Of a stretch of 61,476 bases of DNA, positions 36,754 to 46,668 are shown piece by piece. The stretch spans positions 1 through 61,476 of the forward strand of contig LNEW01000171.1 of NCBI GenBank assembly GCA_001464375.1, written 5' to 3'. The position numbers and the translations under genes were made by a program. Under the pieces are notes generated by a model. It had not been told where the DNA came from and did no database searches. It saw only the letters and a list, made by a program, of their open reading frames with translations. Numbering within the stretch: the stretch's first letter is position 1; every line of letters begins with the position of its first letter. This stretch comes from Rhodospirillales bacterium Ga0074136. Lineage in GTDB: Bacteria; Pseudomonadota; Alphaproteobacteria; Acetobacterales; Acetobacteraceae.

Positions 36754-37365
36754 ATGACGATCGAGACCTGGATCGCCTTCGTCGCCGCGACCGCGGTGAT
36801 GCTGGCGATCCCGGGGCCGACCATCCTGCTGGTGATCGGCCAGTCGCTGGGCGGCGGGTCGCGCGCGGCGGCGCCGCTGGTGGCTGGCGTGGCGCTCGGC
36901 GACCTTACGGCGATGACGCTCTCGCTGGCCGGCCTCGGCGCGCTGCTGGCGGCATCGGCCACGCTGTTCACCGTGCTGAAATTCGCCGGTGCGGCGTATC
37001 TGGTGTGGCTCGGCATCCGCATGTGGCGCGCACCGGTCGCCGATGGTGCCGCGCCGCCGGTCACGGTGCGGCGCGCCTTCCACGACGCCTATGTGGTCAC
37101 CGCGCTGAACCCGAAGTCGATCGCCTTCTTCGTGGCCTTCGTGCCGTTGTTCGTGGAAGCCGGCGCGCCGTTCCTGCCGCAGGCGATGGTGCTGGTTGCG
37201 ACCTTCGTCAGCCTGGCGGCGCTCAATGCCGGTCTCTATGCGTTGCTGGCCGCACGGCTGTCGGGCGCGGTTGCGCGCCCGGCGGTGCGCCGCGCCTTCA
37301 ACCGCACCGGCGGCGCTCTGCTGGTCGGTGCGGGCGTCGCGACGGCGGCGATGCGCCGGGCCTGA
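36754..37365 (+). CDS. LysE family translocator
   Basis: 203 residues with about six helices. AIPGPTILLVIGQSLGGGSR is the family's first-helix signature, and FAGAAYLVWLGIRMWRAP the later one. LysE/RhtB proteins export amino acids; the substrate (homoserine, threonine, lysine or others) cannot be told. It starts 3 bp after metZ and is almost surely in the same operon, so an overflow valve for a methionine-pathway amino acid is an attractive but unproven role. Confidence 0.9.
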   Translation: MTIETWIAFVAATAVMLAIPGPTILLVIGQSLGGGSRAAAPLVAGVALGDLTAMTLSLAGLGALLAASATLFTVLKFAGAAYLVWLGIRMWRAPVADGAAPPVTVRRAFHDAYVVTALNPKSIAFFVAFVPLFVEAGAPFLPQAMVLVATFVSLAALNAGLYALLAARLSGAVARPAVRRAFNRTGGALLVGAGVATAAMRRA

Positions 37366-37466
37366 TCCGCGTCATGCCTGCGCCGCCCGCAGGGGCCTGC
37401 GCAGCATCGGTTGTGGACAAGCGGCGGCGCAGCGCCTCAAATGGCGGCAAGGGAGTGGCTGCCATC

Positions 37467-37880
37467 ATGGCCAGGAAGGAAGAGTTCAGCGCCACCACGC
37501 GCGGCATTCGCGTGACCGTGCGCGCCTTCTACCTCGCGGACCAGTCGGAGCCCGAGCGCGGGCAGTATGTCTGGGCCTATCGTGTCGAGATCGCAAATAC
37601 CGGGCGCGAGACGGTGCAGCTCCTGCGCCGCACCTGGCGCATCACCGACGGGCTGGGCCGCACGCAGACCGTGCACGGTGCCGGGGTCATCGGGGAGACC
37701 CCGGTGCTCGAACCCGGCGTGCGCTTCGAATACACCTCCGGCACGCCGCTCGCGACCGCATCCGGCTTCATGCAGGGCGCGTATCACATGGTGGCCACCG
37801 ACAGCGGCGAGGGCTTCGACGTCGACATCCCGGCCTTCAGCCTGGACAGCCCGCACCAGCCCTCGGGCCGGGTGCATTGA
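37467..37880 (+). CDS. apaG: ApaG domain protein
   Basis: 137 residues. [53 protein letters not shown] and [19 protein letters not shown] are the conserved beta-strand segments of ApaG. The fold is known; the job is not firmly settled (linked to Co/Mg sensitivity in enteric bacteria). A gap of 100 bp separates it from the LysE gene. Confidence 0.95.
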   Translation: MARKEEFSATTRGIRVTVRAFYLADQSEPERGQYVWAYRVEIANTGRETVQLLRRTWRITDGLGRTQTVHGAGVIGETPVLEPGVRFEYTSGTPLATASGFMQGAYHMVATDSGEGFDVDIPAFSLDSPHQPSGRVH

Positions 37881-37935
37881 CGGCCGGCTTGCGCGTTTCG
37901 GGACCACCCCCAAATTAACCTCCGAGGAAGACGCC

Positions 37936-38640
37936 GTGACGCGACGGAACGGGAATCCGTCCGGTGCGTCGCGCCCTTGGAAAGAACCGCGCCCCGTGAA
38001 CATCCACCTGCCCGCTCCCCGCACCGCGGATGACCCGGCAACCACCCTGCCGCGCCCGACGCAGCAGCAGGCCGAGGACGCGATCCGTACCCTGCTGCTC
38101 TGGGCCGGCGACGACCCCAACCGCGAGGGCCTGCTCGACACCCCCAAGCGCGTGGCCAAGGCCTATCGCGAATGGTTCTGCGGCTACGAGGAGGATCCGG
38201 TCGAGCTCCTCGCCCGGTCCTTCGAGGAAGTCGAGGGCTATGACGAGATGGTCGTGCTGCGGGACATCCGCGTCGAGAGCATGTGCGAGCACCACATGTG
38301 CCCGATCATCGGCAAGGCGCATGTCGGCTACCTGCCGAACGGGCGCGTGGTGGGCATCAGCAAGCTCGCCCGCGTGGTCGAAGCCTTCGGCAAGCGCCTG
38401 CAGATCCAGGAGAAACTCACCGCGCAGGTGGCCAACGTCATCAACGAGGTGCTGCGGCCCAAGGGCGTGGCGGTGGTGTTCGAAGCCGTGCACCAGTGCA
38501 TGACCACGCGCGGCGTGCACAAGACCGGCGTGTCGATGGTGACGTCGCGCATGCTGGGTGCCTTCCGCGACGATGCGTCGACGCGGCGCGAATTCCTGTC
38601 GATGATCCAGGGCAGCCGGGCGGCAGGCGGCGAGGGCTGA
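37936..38640 (+). CDS. folE: GTP cyclohydrolase I
   Basis: 234 residues. GTG 37936 was chosen for the strong GAGGAAG 5 bp upstream; GTG 37996 would be a shorter alternative. The zinc and catalytic residues are intact: CEHHMCP (Cys117, His119, His120) and the later HQCMTTRGV. It converts GTP to dihydroneopterin triphosphate, the first step of folate synthesis, and is also used for queuosine precursors. The first 40 residues are a variable extension before the toroid domain. Confidence 0.95.
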   Translation: MTRRNGNPSGASRPWKEPRPVNIHLPAPRTADDPATTLPRPTQQQAEDAIRTLLLWAGDDPNREGLLDTPKRVAKAYREWFCGYEEDPVELLARSFEEVEGYDEMVVLRDIRVESMCEHHMCPIIGKAHVGYLPNGRVVGISKLARVVEAFGKRLQIQEKLTAQVANVINEVLRPKGVAVVFEAVHQCMTTRGVHKTGVSMVTSRMLGAFRDDASTRREFLSMIQGSRAAGGEG

Positions 38641-38760
38641 TACGAGCGGGCGAATGCTTCGGCCGCTGGTAGCCCCCTTTGCGTACCCTTGGACGCCGGG
38701 CGGCCGGCGGCGCCCATGCCGGGGCTCGGCACGCATAACCTCCCGTGCCGCTGGCACGAA

Positions 38761-39882
38761 CTACCGCGCCAGCCCCACCGCCATCGCCGCGACCGCCGAG
38801 GCGATCGCCCCGGCCCGCGCACAATCCACGCTGACCGGCCAGCGGTCCTCCGGCGCGTGGAACCACGGGTTCTTGCCGATCAGCGACAGGTAGCGCCCGC
38901 CGCGCGCGGCGACCTCATGGGCCTCGCCATTCGCGGTGCCGCCCGTCACGACCTCCAGCGGCGCACGCGGATGGCCGGCGGCGGCCAGCGCCTCCGCCAT
39001 GCGCTCGGCCAGGCCAGGGACGTTGCTGCGCACCGTCAGGCGTTCATCCTCCGCGGCACCGAGATTGGCGCCCAGGTGGATCACCACCGGCGCATCCTTC
39101 GCCAGCCACGGCTCCGCGGCGAAGGCGCGATGCGCGCCGATATGGCCGAGTTCATGCCCGCAGGTGGCGAGCCCCACCACGCCGCGGGCCCGCGGCGCCG
39201 CCGACAACGCCTTGAGCGCCGCCAGCCACGCCAGGATGCCCCCGCCGCGCTCCGCCGTGCTGGTCCACCAGGATGTGCGCGGCGTCAGCAGCACGAGCGG
39301 CGGCGCGGCCCCGGGAAGTTCCGCCCGGATGTTCTGCGACCCGCCCGGCCCGCGCACGCCCTGCACCACCAGGCGCGCCTGCGCGCCCGCTGCCGCCAGC
39401 GCGCCGATCGCCGCGGCATCCCGCCCCGCCACCTGCAGGACCGGCGGCCCGAACGGCGCCTCCGCATCATGTGCGTTCAGCGGCGCCAGCCCATCCGACT
39501 TCGTGCGCAGCGCAATGACGATGCCGGCATGCCGGCTGTCCGCCCGCGCGCGCGCGAAATCATTGCCCGGCAGGCTCGCCGCCGCCGGGTCCATCTCAGC
39601 GAAGCCGATCGGCGCCGTGGAGCCGAGCGGGCCCAGCGCACCCGCGATGCCGTCGGTCAGCCCGCCGTCGAACAGCGGCACGCCGTCGAAGCGCGCGCTG
39701 CCGGCATGGAGCACCGCCTCGCCCGGCGCCAGGCGGATGAAATCGACCGGCACCAGGCGTGCCAGGGCACCGGTCGCGGCGGCCCGTTCGCACAGCCAGG
39801 CGGCGGCCGCGGCATCGCCTTCGCCGCCGGTCCGGCGAACCCCGAAGGCATCGTAGTCGGCGAAGAAAGCGGCCGGGTTCAT
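38761..39882 (-). CDS. M28-family-like metallopeptidase (hypothetical)
   Basis: 373 residues, no signal peptide. An HELGH motif at 243-247 in LATCGHELGHIGAH suggests a zinc site of the HExxH type, while the order of conserved blocks (NIRAELPG early, then the zinc segment, and SLIGKNPWFHAPED late) resembles M28 aminopeptidase-like proteins. The exact family is uncertain. The ATG overlaps the stop of the upstream solute-binding protein by 4 bp (ATGA), so the two are coupled; a peptide or amide uptake-and-cleavage role is plausible. Confidence 0.7.
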   Translation of the reverse strand: MNPAAFFADYDAFGVRRTGGEGDAAAAAWLCERAAATGALARLVPVDFIRLAPGEAVLHAGSARFDGVPLFDGGLTDGIAGALGPLGSTAPIGFAEMDPAAASLPGNDFARARADSRHAGIVIALRTKSDGLAPLNAHDAEAPFGPPVLQVAGRDAAAIGALAAAGAQARLVVQGVRGPGGSQNIRAELPGAAPPLVLLTPRTSWWTSTAERGGGILAWLAALKALSAAPRARGVVGLATCGHELGHIGAHRAFAAEPWLAKDAPVVIHLGANLGAAEDERLTVRSNVPGLAERMAEALAAAGHPRAPLEVVTGGTANGEAHEVAARGGRYLSLIGKNPWFHAPEDRWPVSVDCARAGAIASAVAAMAVGLAR

Positions 39883-40847
39883 TCGGCCCGCGCCCCGGAG
39901 ACCCGCACCAGTTCCTGCAACCGGCGCAGCTCGCCCTCCCAGGCGGCGGCATAGGCGGCGGGGCTGTCGGACAGCACGATCTCGCCGCCCTCGGCGGTGA
40001 TGGCGGCGGCCAGCGCGGGATCGCCGGTCATCGCATCGCGGAAGCCGGCATGCAGCCGGCGCGTGATCGCCTCCGGCAGTCCCGCGGGGCCGACCACGGA
40101 GGACCCGCTGGTGACGATCGGTCCGCCCGGCACCGCCTCGCTGAGGGTCGGTACCGCAGGCAGCGCGGTCATGCGGCGCGACCCGGCGGTGCACAGGATG
40201 CGTACCGCGCCCTGCACATGCCGCGGCAGGGCGATGTTACTGATGGCGAAGGCGAAATCGACCTCGCCCTGCTCGACCGCCAGCGTGGCCAGGTTGGCGC
40301 CGCGATAGGGCACGTGGATGCCCTCGGCCCCTGCCAGCTTCAGCATGGCCGCGCCCGCCATGTGCGCCGGCGTGCCGACGCCGCCCGAGCCGTAGCGCAA
40401 CCCACCCGGGGTCCGGCGCGCGGCGTCGAGCAGGCCGGCCATGTCACGCAGCGGGGATGCGCTGCGCACCGCCAGGATCGCCGGGTGCTCGGCCAGCATG
40501 GTCACCGGCGTGAAGTCGCGCAGCACGTCGTAGCCGGGGGTGGCCTGCATGACCGCATGGGTGATGGCGGTGCCGCCACCCCACAGCAGCGTGTAGCCGT
40601 CGGGCGTGGCGCGCGCGACCGCCTGGGCGGCGAGCAGCCCGCCGGCGCCGGCGCGGTTCTCGATCACGAAGGTGGCGCCGAGCGGCGCGGCCGCCTTGGC
40701 GGTGATCTGGCGCGCCAGCGTGTCGGAGGACGCGCCGGGCGCGAAGGGCACGATCAGGCGGATGGGCCGTGCCGGCCAGGCCTCCTGCGCGCGCAGCGGC
40801 GCGGCGGCGAGCGTGCCGAGACCGATCAGGACAGTGCGGCGGCGCAT
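39879..40847 (-). CDS. Bug/TctC family tripartite tricarboxylate transporter solute-binding protein
   Basis: 322 residues with a signal RRRTVLIGLGTLAAAPLRAQ that resembles a Tat/Sec type. WPARPIRLIVPFAPGASSD is the family's opening block, and GGLRYGSGGVGTPAHMAGA the second ligand loop. Periplasmic receptor for an organic acid or amide; the ligand is unknown. No TctA/TctB membrane genes are beside it, as is common for the many orphan Bug genes of Acetobacteraceae and Burkholderiales. Confidence 0.9.
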   Translation of the reverse strand: MRRRTVLIGLGTLAAAPLRAQEAWPARPIRLIVPFAPGASSDTLARQITAKAAAPLGATFVIENRAGAGGLLAAQAVARATPDGYTLLWGGGTAITHAVMQATPGYDVLRDFTPVTMLAEHPAILAVRSASPLRDMAGLLDAARRTPGGLRYGSGGVGTPAHMAGAAMLKLAGAEGIHVPYRGANLATLAVEQGEVDFAFAISNIALPRHVQGAVRILCTAGSRRMTALPAVPTLSEAVPGGPIVTSGSSVVGPAGLPEAITRRLHAGFRDAMTGDPALAAAITAEGGEIVLSDSPAAYAAAWEGELRRLQELVRVSGARAE

Positions 40848-40945
40848 GGCGTTCCTCCGTTTTGCGCAGGCTAGGCCGGGATGGGCCGGCGGGGAAAGCG
40901 CGCCGCATTCCCCCCGGCGGCAATCCGGCGTAATCCCGCCCGCGG

Positions 40946-42058
40946 ATGAAGATCTGCGAAATCACCAATGTCGACTTCTCGCTGCGGCATTTCCTGCTGC
41001 CGGTGATGCGCGGCGCGCGCGCGCGCGGGCACGAGGTGGTGGGCGTATCCGCCGAGGGCCCGCTGCTGGATATCGCGCGCGCCGAGGGCTTCCGCATCGA
41101 ACCCGTGCCGATGGCGCGCAGCCTGAACCCCGCCGCGCAGGCCCGCGCCTTCCGCGCGCTGGTTGACCTGTTCCGGCGCGAACGCTTCGACCTGGTGCAT
41201 GCGCACATGCCGATCAGCGGCCTGCTCGCACGCCTTGCGGCGAAGGCGGCGGGCGTGGAGCGCATCGCCTATACCTGCCACGGCTTCCTGTTCAACCAGC
41301 CCGGGCCGTGGTGGCGGCGCGCGCTGTCGCTGCGCATGGAACGATTGGGCGGGCGCATGACGCACACCTTCCTCACGGTCAGCGAGGAGGAGGCCGCCGA
41401 TGCGCGCCGCCTGCGCATCCATCCGCGGGCGACCGCGGTGCTGAACGGGCGGGACCCGACGCAATTCCATCCGGACGCGGCCGCGCGTGCGGCGCTGCGC
41501 GCGGAACTCGGCGCGACGGAGGGCGACTGCGTCATTGCCTGCGTGTCCCGGCTGGTGCGCCACAAGGGGCATCCGGAACTGCTCCGCGCGATGGAGGCCA
41601 CGCCGGCGAATGCCGTGCTGTGGGTGGTGGGCGAACGCCTCGCTTCCGACCATGGCGAGGACCTCGACCCGCATTTCGCCCGTGCCGAGGCCCTGCTGGG
41701 ACGCCGCGTGCGACGCCTGGGCTACCGCCATGACGTCGCGCGCATCCTGGCGGCATCGGACGTCTTCTGCCTGCCCTCGCATTTCGAGGGCCTGCCGATG
41801 AGCGTGATCGAGGCGATGATGACCGGCCTGCCGGTGGTGGCGACCAACATCCGCGGCCCGCGCGAACAGGTGGTGGAGGGCGAGACCGGCTTCCTGGTTC
41901 CGCCGATGCAGCACGCGCCGCTGGGGGTGGCCCTGTCGCGCCTGGCCGCGGACCCGGCGCTGCGCGCGCGCCTGGGCGAAGCGGGCCGCGCGCGGGCGCT
42001 CGACCGCTTCGACGAGGCGAAGGTGATCGGCCGTACGCTCGACCTGATGGGGCTGTAG
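40946..42058 (+). CDS. Glycosyltransferase family 4 protein
   Basis: 370 residues. GT-B fold with VHAHMPISGLLARLAAKAA in the N-terminal half and the GT4 donor-site run FCLPSHFEGLPMSVIEAMM with the EX7E pair near residues 275-295. The start FSLRHFLLPVMRGARARGHE is common in capsule and exopolysaccharide transferases. No signal peptide. It stands alone between transport genes, so the polymer it serves is not known. Confidence 0.9.
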   Translation: MKICEITNVDFSLRHFLLPVMRGARARGHEVVGVSAEGPLLDIARAEGFRIEPVPMARSLNPAAQARAFRALVDLFRRERFDLVHAHMPISGLLARLAAKAAGVERIAYTCHGFLFNQPGPWWRRALSLRMERLGGRMTHTFLTVSEEEAADARRLRIHPRATAVLNGRDPTQFHPDAAARAALRAELGATEGDCVIACVSRLVRHKGHPELLRAMEATPANAVLWVVGERLASDHGEDLDPHFARAEALLGRRVRRLGYRHDVARILAASDVFCLPSHFEGLPMSVIEAMMTGLPVVATNIRGPREQVVEGETGFLVPPMQHAPLGVALSRLAADPALRARLGEAGRARALDRFDEAKVIGRTLDLMGL

Positions 42059-42142
42059 CGCACCCGCGACGCACCCCCGCGATCCGCCGCATGGCCGCGC
42101 CGCCGCCGCCATGCCACGATCCGCCGCCGGGAGAGAACCATC

Positions 42143-43405
42143 ATGCTGCATGCGTGCGCCGCCGGGACGGCCGAGGACATCGATTCACGCCGGGCCTGGC
42201 TGCGCCTGGCCGCCATCGTGGTGCTCTGCATGGTCGGCAGCGCGCCGATGTGGTCGGTGGTGGTGATGCTGCCGGCGGTGCAGGCGGAATTCGGCACGGC
42301 GCGCGCGGATGCCTCGCTGCCCTACACCATGACGATGGTCGGCTTCGTGTTCGGCGGCGTGCTGATGGGGCGGCTGTCGGACCGCTTCGGCACCATGGTG
42401 CCGGTGCTGGTGGCGGCGGTCTCGCTGGCGGCCGGCGGGGTGGCGGCGGCGATGGCGTCGAGCGTCTTCGTCTTCGGCCTGGCCTATGGCGTGCTGATGG
42501 GGTGCTTCGGCGCGGCGGCGGTGTTCGGGCCGTTGATCGCCGATGCGTCGCTGTGGTTTGCGCGCCGGCGGGGCATTGCGGTGGCGCTGGCGGCATCGGG
42601 CAACTACCTGGCCGGCACGGTCTGGCCGCCGCTGCTGCAATGGGGTGTGGACACGATCGGCTGGCGGCAGTCGCATCTTGTCATGGGTGCGGTGTGCCTC
42701 GCGACCATGCTGCCGCTGGCGCTGGCGCTGCGCGCCCGCCCGCCGCTGCCGCCCGCGCCGCCGCCGCGCGCGGCGGGCGCGCCGGCGGTCCTGCCGCTCG
42801 GCCTGCATCCCAATGTGCTGCAGGCGATCCTGGGTGCGGCCGGCGTCGCCTGCTGCGTCGCCATGGCCATGCCGCAGGTGCATATCGTCGCCTATTGCGT
42901 CGACCTCGGCTACGGCGCGCAGAGGGGCGCGGAGATGCTGTCGGTCATGCTGGCGGCCGGCATCGTCTCGCGCCTGGTGTTCGGCGTGGTGATGGACCGT
43001 ATCGGCGGGCTGCGCACGCTCGCACTCGGTTCAGCGTTGCAGGGAATCGCGCTGTTCCTGTTCCTGCCGTCGGACGGCATGGTCGCGCTGTTCGCCGTGA
43101 GTGCGGTTTTCGGCCTTTTCCAGGGCGGCATCGTGCCGTCCTACGCGATGATCGTGCGCGAATACTTTCCGCCGGCGCAGGCCGGCACGCGCGTGGGCAT
43201 CGCGCTGTCCTCGACGCTGGTGGGCATGGCGCTGGGCGGGTGGATGGCGGGGGCCATCTTCGACGCGACCGGGTCCTACCAGGCGGCAATGTGGAACGGC
43301 ATCGCGTGGAACCTCGTGAACCTGGCGATCGCGCTGTGGTTGCTGCGGCGCGCGATGCGCTGGCAGCGGCGCGCCGGTTGGACAGCAGCCGCCGCCACGC
43401 CCTAG
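42143..43405 (+). CDS. MFS transporter
   Basis: 420 residues, about 12 helices. The loop GRLSDRFGTMVPVL after helix 2 is the MFS signature, and VFGVVMDRIGGLRTL the second-half loop. The order is like oxalate/formate-antiporter-type carriers. The substrate is unknown. Its stop codon TAG shares the palindromic CTAG with the stop of the convergent gene, so the two genes end in the same four bases. Confidence 0.87.
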   Translation: MLHACAAGTAEDIDSRRAWLRLAAIVVLCMVGSAPMWSVVVMLPAVQAEFGTARADASLPYTMTMVGFVFGGVLMGRLSDRFGTMVPVLVAAVSLAAGGVAAAMASSVFVFGLAYGVLMGCFGAAAVFGPLIADASLWFARRRGIAVALAASGNYLAGTVWPPLLQWGVDTIGWRQSHLVMGAVCLATMLPLALALRARPPLPPAPPPRAAGAPAVLPLGLHPNVLQAILGAAGVACCVAMAMPQVHIVAYCVDLGYGAQRGAEMLSVMLAAGIVSRLVFGVVMDRIGGLRTLALGSALQGIALFLFLPSDGMVALFAVSAVFGLFQGGIVPSYAMIVREYFPPAQAGTRVGIALSSTLVGMALGGWMAGAIFDATGSYQAAMWNGIAWNLVNLAIALWLLRRAMRWQRRAGWTAAAATP

Positions 43406-44076
43406 CCGGGCGGGTCGAGCCCCTTCGCCAGCAGCGCGGCCGGCGTGCAGCAGGCGGCCACTGCCGCCAGCACGCGCGCGCCATCGGGTGCGCCGGCGAA
43501 GGCCGCGCCGGAGAACACCGCGATGGTCTGCGCGCCGTCCGGCAGGGGGCCGACCACCTCGATGCCCGGCACCTCCATCAACTCGCTGACCTGCTGGAAG
43601 GCGATGGCGGCCTCGCCCGACACCAGTTTCTCGGCGGTGAAGCCCTGCGGGATCACGATGGCCTTGGCGTTCACCGCGGCCGCGATGCCCAGGCGCTCGA
43701 CCAGGTCGGCGAAGAAGATGCCGGAGGCTCCGGCGCGCGAGTAGCACAACGACGGCACGTCCAGCAGCAGCCGGCGCAGCGCATCGACGCTGGCGATGTC
43801 CGGATGCGGCACGCCGGCGCGCACCGCGATCCCGACGCGCGAATGCGCGAGCGGGCGCGCCGTCGCGCCATCGAGCACGCCCTCGGCCGCCAGCGCGGCG
43901 ATCGCCTCGGCGGTCAGCACCGCGGCGTCGGCGCGTTCGCCGGCGCGGATGCGCGCTTCCAGCGCGCGGGTCGGCGCGAGGTCGACCTGCAGGGGCGCCC
44001 CGAGCACGGCCTCGATCGCCGGCGCGGCCTCGCGCAGCAGGCCGGCGATGGCGAGGGTGGACATCAGGCTCGGCAT
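43402..44076 (-). CDS. ModA-like extracellular solute-binding protein
   Basis: 224 residues. LAPTRALEARIRAGERADAAVL, SRVGIAVRAG and EAAIAFQQVSELMEVPGIEV are the motifs of molybdate-type periplasmic binding proteins. No signal peptide is seen at the chosen start (MPSLMSTLAIAGLL is only weakly hydrophobic), and no ABC permease or ATPase is nearby. It may therefore be a cytoplasmic or mislabelled orphan of the family. The upstream 111 bp are a divergent promoter region shared with the M3 peptidase gene. Confidence 0.78.
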   Translation of the reverse strand: MPSLMSTLAIAGLLREAAPAIEAVLGAPLQVDLAPTRALEARIRAGERADAAVLTAEAIAALAAEGVLDGATARPLAHSRVGIAVRAGVPHPDIASVDALRRLLLDVPSLCYSRAGASGIFFADLVERLGIAAAVNAKAIVIPQGFTAEKLVSGEAAIAFQQVSELMEVPGIEVVGPLPDGAQTIAVFSGAAFAGAPDGARVLAAVAACCTPAALLAKGLDPPG

Positions 44077-44187
44077 GGCGGGCTCCGTCGGCGGGCGTGC
44101 AGTCTGGACCGCGTGCGCGCCCGGCGCCACGCTTGACGCCGCCCGGGCGTTTCCCCCACCTGGGCACCGCCCGACACGGACCCCGCC

Positions 44188-45861
44188 ATGACCCTCCGCT
44201 TCGCTGACATCACCGCCCCGCGCCCGGACCGCGACAGCCTGGCCGCGACCCATGCGGCGATCGACGCGCGCCTCGATGCCGGCGACCGGCGCGGCGCGCT
44301 GGCGATGTGGGATGACGCGCGGCGCGGCTACGACACCTGGTCGTCGCTCGTGCATCTGCGCTTCGCGCAGGACACCTCCGACAAGGAAGCGGTGGCGGCG
44401 CGCGAATACGCCGATGCGCTGGCGCCCGAAGCCGCGACGCACGAGACCGCCTTGAAGCGCCGCCTGCTGGCGGATGCCGACCGGGCGGGGCTGGAAGCCG
44501 CGGCGGGTGCGCATGCGGTGGCGCTGTGGGAGACCGACATCACCGCCTTCGATCCCTCCATCGCGGCGGAGACCGAGGAAGAATCACGCCTGACCGCCCG
44601 CTACACCGCGCTGCTCGCCGGCGCGAAGGTGAAGGTGCGCGGCCAGGACGTGAACCTGGCCGGCATCGCCCCCTTCGCCGAGGACCCCGACCGCGCCACC
44701 CGCCACGAGGCCGAGGCCGCGCGCTGGTCCTTCTTCGCCGCCAATGGCACGGCGCTGGACGAGATCTTCGACCAGCTGGTGCGGCTGCGCACCGGCATGG
44801 CGCGCAAGCTCGGCGATGCGACCTTCACGCCGCTGGCGTATCGCCGGATGCGGCGGCTCGACTACGGCCCGGCCGATGTCGCGCGGTATCGCGACTCCGT
44901 CGCGCGCCACGTCACGCCACTGGTCGCGCGCATCCTGGAGGCGCGCCGCGCCACCCATGGCTGGGACCGCCTGCGCCATTGGGACGAGGCGCTGATCGAC
45001 CCGGCCGGCAACCCGAAGCCCGTCGGTGATCACGACACCCTGGTCATGGCGGCGCAGACCATGTTCGACCGCATGGATCCGCGCCTGGCGGGCTTCTACG
45101 CCATGATGCGGCAGGGCGGGTTCCTCGACCTGAAGAACCGCCCGGGCAAGGCGGGCGGCGGCTTCTGCACGTCGTTCCCGAGCGTGGGTGCGCCCTTCAT
45201 CTTCGCCAACTTCAACGGCACCCACAACGACATCGGCGTCTTCACGCACGAGATGGGCCATGCCTTCCAGTGCTGGGAAAGCCGCGACCAGCCCGGGGTG
45301 GACTACCTGTGGCCGACCATGGAGGCGGCGGAGATCCACTCCATGGGCCTCGAATACCTCTCCCATCCGCAGATGGGGCTGCTGGTGGGAGAGCGCGCGG
45401 CCGACCGTTACCGCGCCATGCACCTGACAACCGCGCTGGCCTTCCTGCCATACGGCGTCTGCGTCGATCACTTCCAGCACGAGGTCTATGCCAACCCCGA
45501 CGCCACGCCGGCGGAACGCCACGCGATGTGGCAGCGGCTGGAGCGCCTCTACATGCCGTGGTCGGACTACGGGGACCTGGCGTATCCGGCGATGGGCGGG
45601 CGCTGGCAGGCGAAGCAGCACATCTACAATTCGCCGTTCTACTACATCGACTACACGCTGGCGCTGTGCGTCGCGCTGCAGTTCTGGGTGTGGTCGCGGC
45701 GCGACGCGCGCGGCGCGCTCGATGCGTATGTCGCGCTGTGCGGACGCGGCGGGTCGATGCCCTTCCAGGGGTTGGTGGCATCCGCGGGGCTGGTCTCGCC
45801 CTTCGCCGAGGGCGCACTGGAAGCGGCGGTGAACGAGGCCGCGTCCGTGCTCGGCGTGTGA
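44188..45861 (+). CDS. M3 family oligoendopeptidase (PepF-like)
   Basis: 557 residues. The zinc site FTHEMGHAFQ (His354, Glu355, His358) with the third ligand in AAEIHSMGLEYL is complete. Flanking segments KAGGGFCTSFPSVGAPFIF and SPFYYIDYTLALCVALQFW belong to the oligoendopeptidase F group. Cytoplasmic breakdown of short peptides. It ends 3 bp before the convergent GST gene. Confidence 0.92.
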   Translation: MTLRFADITAPRPDRDSLAATHAAIDARLDAGDRRGALAMWDDARRGYDTWSSLVHLRFAQDTSDKEAVAAREYADALAPEAATHETALKRRLLADADRAGLEAAAGAHAVALWETDITAFDPSIAAETEEESRLTARYTALLAGAKVKVRGQDVNLAGIAPFAEDPDRATRHEAEAARWSFFAANGTALDEIFDQLVRLRTGMARKLGDATFTPLAYRRMRRLDYGPADVARYRDSVARHVTPLVARILEARRATHGWDRLRHWDEALIDPAGNPKPVGDHDTLVMAAQTMFDRMDPRLAGFYAMMRQGGFLDLKNRPGKAGGGFCTSFPSVGAPFIFANFNGTHNDIGVFTHEMGHAFQCWESRDQPGVDYLWPTMEAAEIHSMGLEYLSHPQMGLLVGERAADRYRAMHLTTALAFLPYGVCVDHFQHEVYANPDATPAERHAMWQRLERLYMPWSDYGDLAYPAMGGRWQAKQHIYNSPFYYIDYTLALCVALQFWVWSRRDARGALDAYVALCGRGGSMPFQGLVASAGLVSPFAEGALEAAVNEAASVLGV

Positions 45862-45864
45862 AGG

Positions 45865-46551
45865 TTACGGCCAGGCGGCGCAGGCCTCCCAGCCGATCTC
45901 GCGCGCCTGGGCTTCGGCGCCGGCCACCCATTCCGCCACCAGCGGATGCGCCAGCACCGCATCGGCATAGGCCTGCGCGTCATCGGCCAGCGCCACGGAA
46001 TAGGTGCGGAAGCGCGTTGCCATGGGCGCCCACATCGCGTCGGCGAACGTGAAGCGCGCGCCGAACAGATACGGCCCCCCCGCGCCCCAGGTGGCGCGCG
46101 TGTCGCGCCAGGATTGCTGCACGCGCGCGACCTGCGCCGCCACCCCCGGCCGGCCAAGCAGCTTCGCGTTGGAGGGAATGCCGTTCGCGATCGGCCAGCG
46201 CTTGACCAGGTTCATCGGCATCGCCGCGCGCAGTTCGGCGAAATGCGCGTGCATCTCGGCCGCCGAGGCGCGCGCGGCGGTGCGCGCGCGCAGATCGCCC
46301 GGCCAGATGTCGCAGCCCGGCGCGCGCTCCCACAGATACTCCGCGATCGCCATCGTGTCCGTCACGACGAAGCCGTCGTCCACCAGCACCGGGATCAGCC
46401 CGGTGGGCGAGACCTCGGCCAGCCGCGCCTTGCTCTCGGGGCGCGAGAGGAACAGCGTCTCGGCCTCGAAGGGCAGGCCCGACAGCCGGCAGGCCAGCCA
46501 GCCGCGCATGGTCCAGGTGGAGGACCACTTGCCCCCGATGATCAGCCGCAT
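45865..46551 (-). CDS. Glutathione S-transferase family protein
   Basis: 228 residues. The N-terminal thioredoxin-like half has STWTMRGWLACRLSGLPFEAE, with the loop VSPTGLIPVLVDDGFVVTDT and the downstream helix MAIAEYLWERAPG; an all-helical C-terminal half follows with FTFADAMWAPMATRF. Glutathione binding and a Ser catalytic residue in the first loop are likely. It diverges from the M20 peptidase gene, with 117 bp between. Confidence 0.9.
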   Translation of the reverse strand: MRLIIGGKWSSTWTMRGWLACRLSGLPFEAETLFLSRPESKARLAEVSPTGLIPVLVDDGFVVTDTMAIAEYLWERAPGCDIWPGDLRARTAARASAAEMHAHFAELRAAMPMNLVKRWPIANGIPSNAKLLGRPGVAAQVARVQQSWRDTRATWGAGGPYLFGARFTFADAMWAPMATRFRTYSVALADDAQAYADAVLAHPLVAEWVAGAEAQAREIGWEACAAWP

Positions 46552-46668
46552 CCTGCGAAGCCTCCCGCGCGATGCCAGCGACCATGGCCCGGCACCGGCC
46601 CGCTGGCCAGTGCTTGACGGCGCGCCGCGGGGGTCGAACCATCGCGCGAATCAGCCAGGAATTTCCGC

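Noticed and set aside
43402..44076. ModA-like gene considered as part of a molybdate transporter with the neighbouring MFS gene.
   Set aside because: The MFS gene is convergent and not an ABC component; no ModB/ModC is present.
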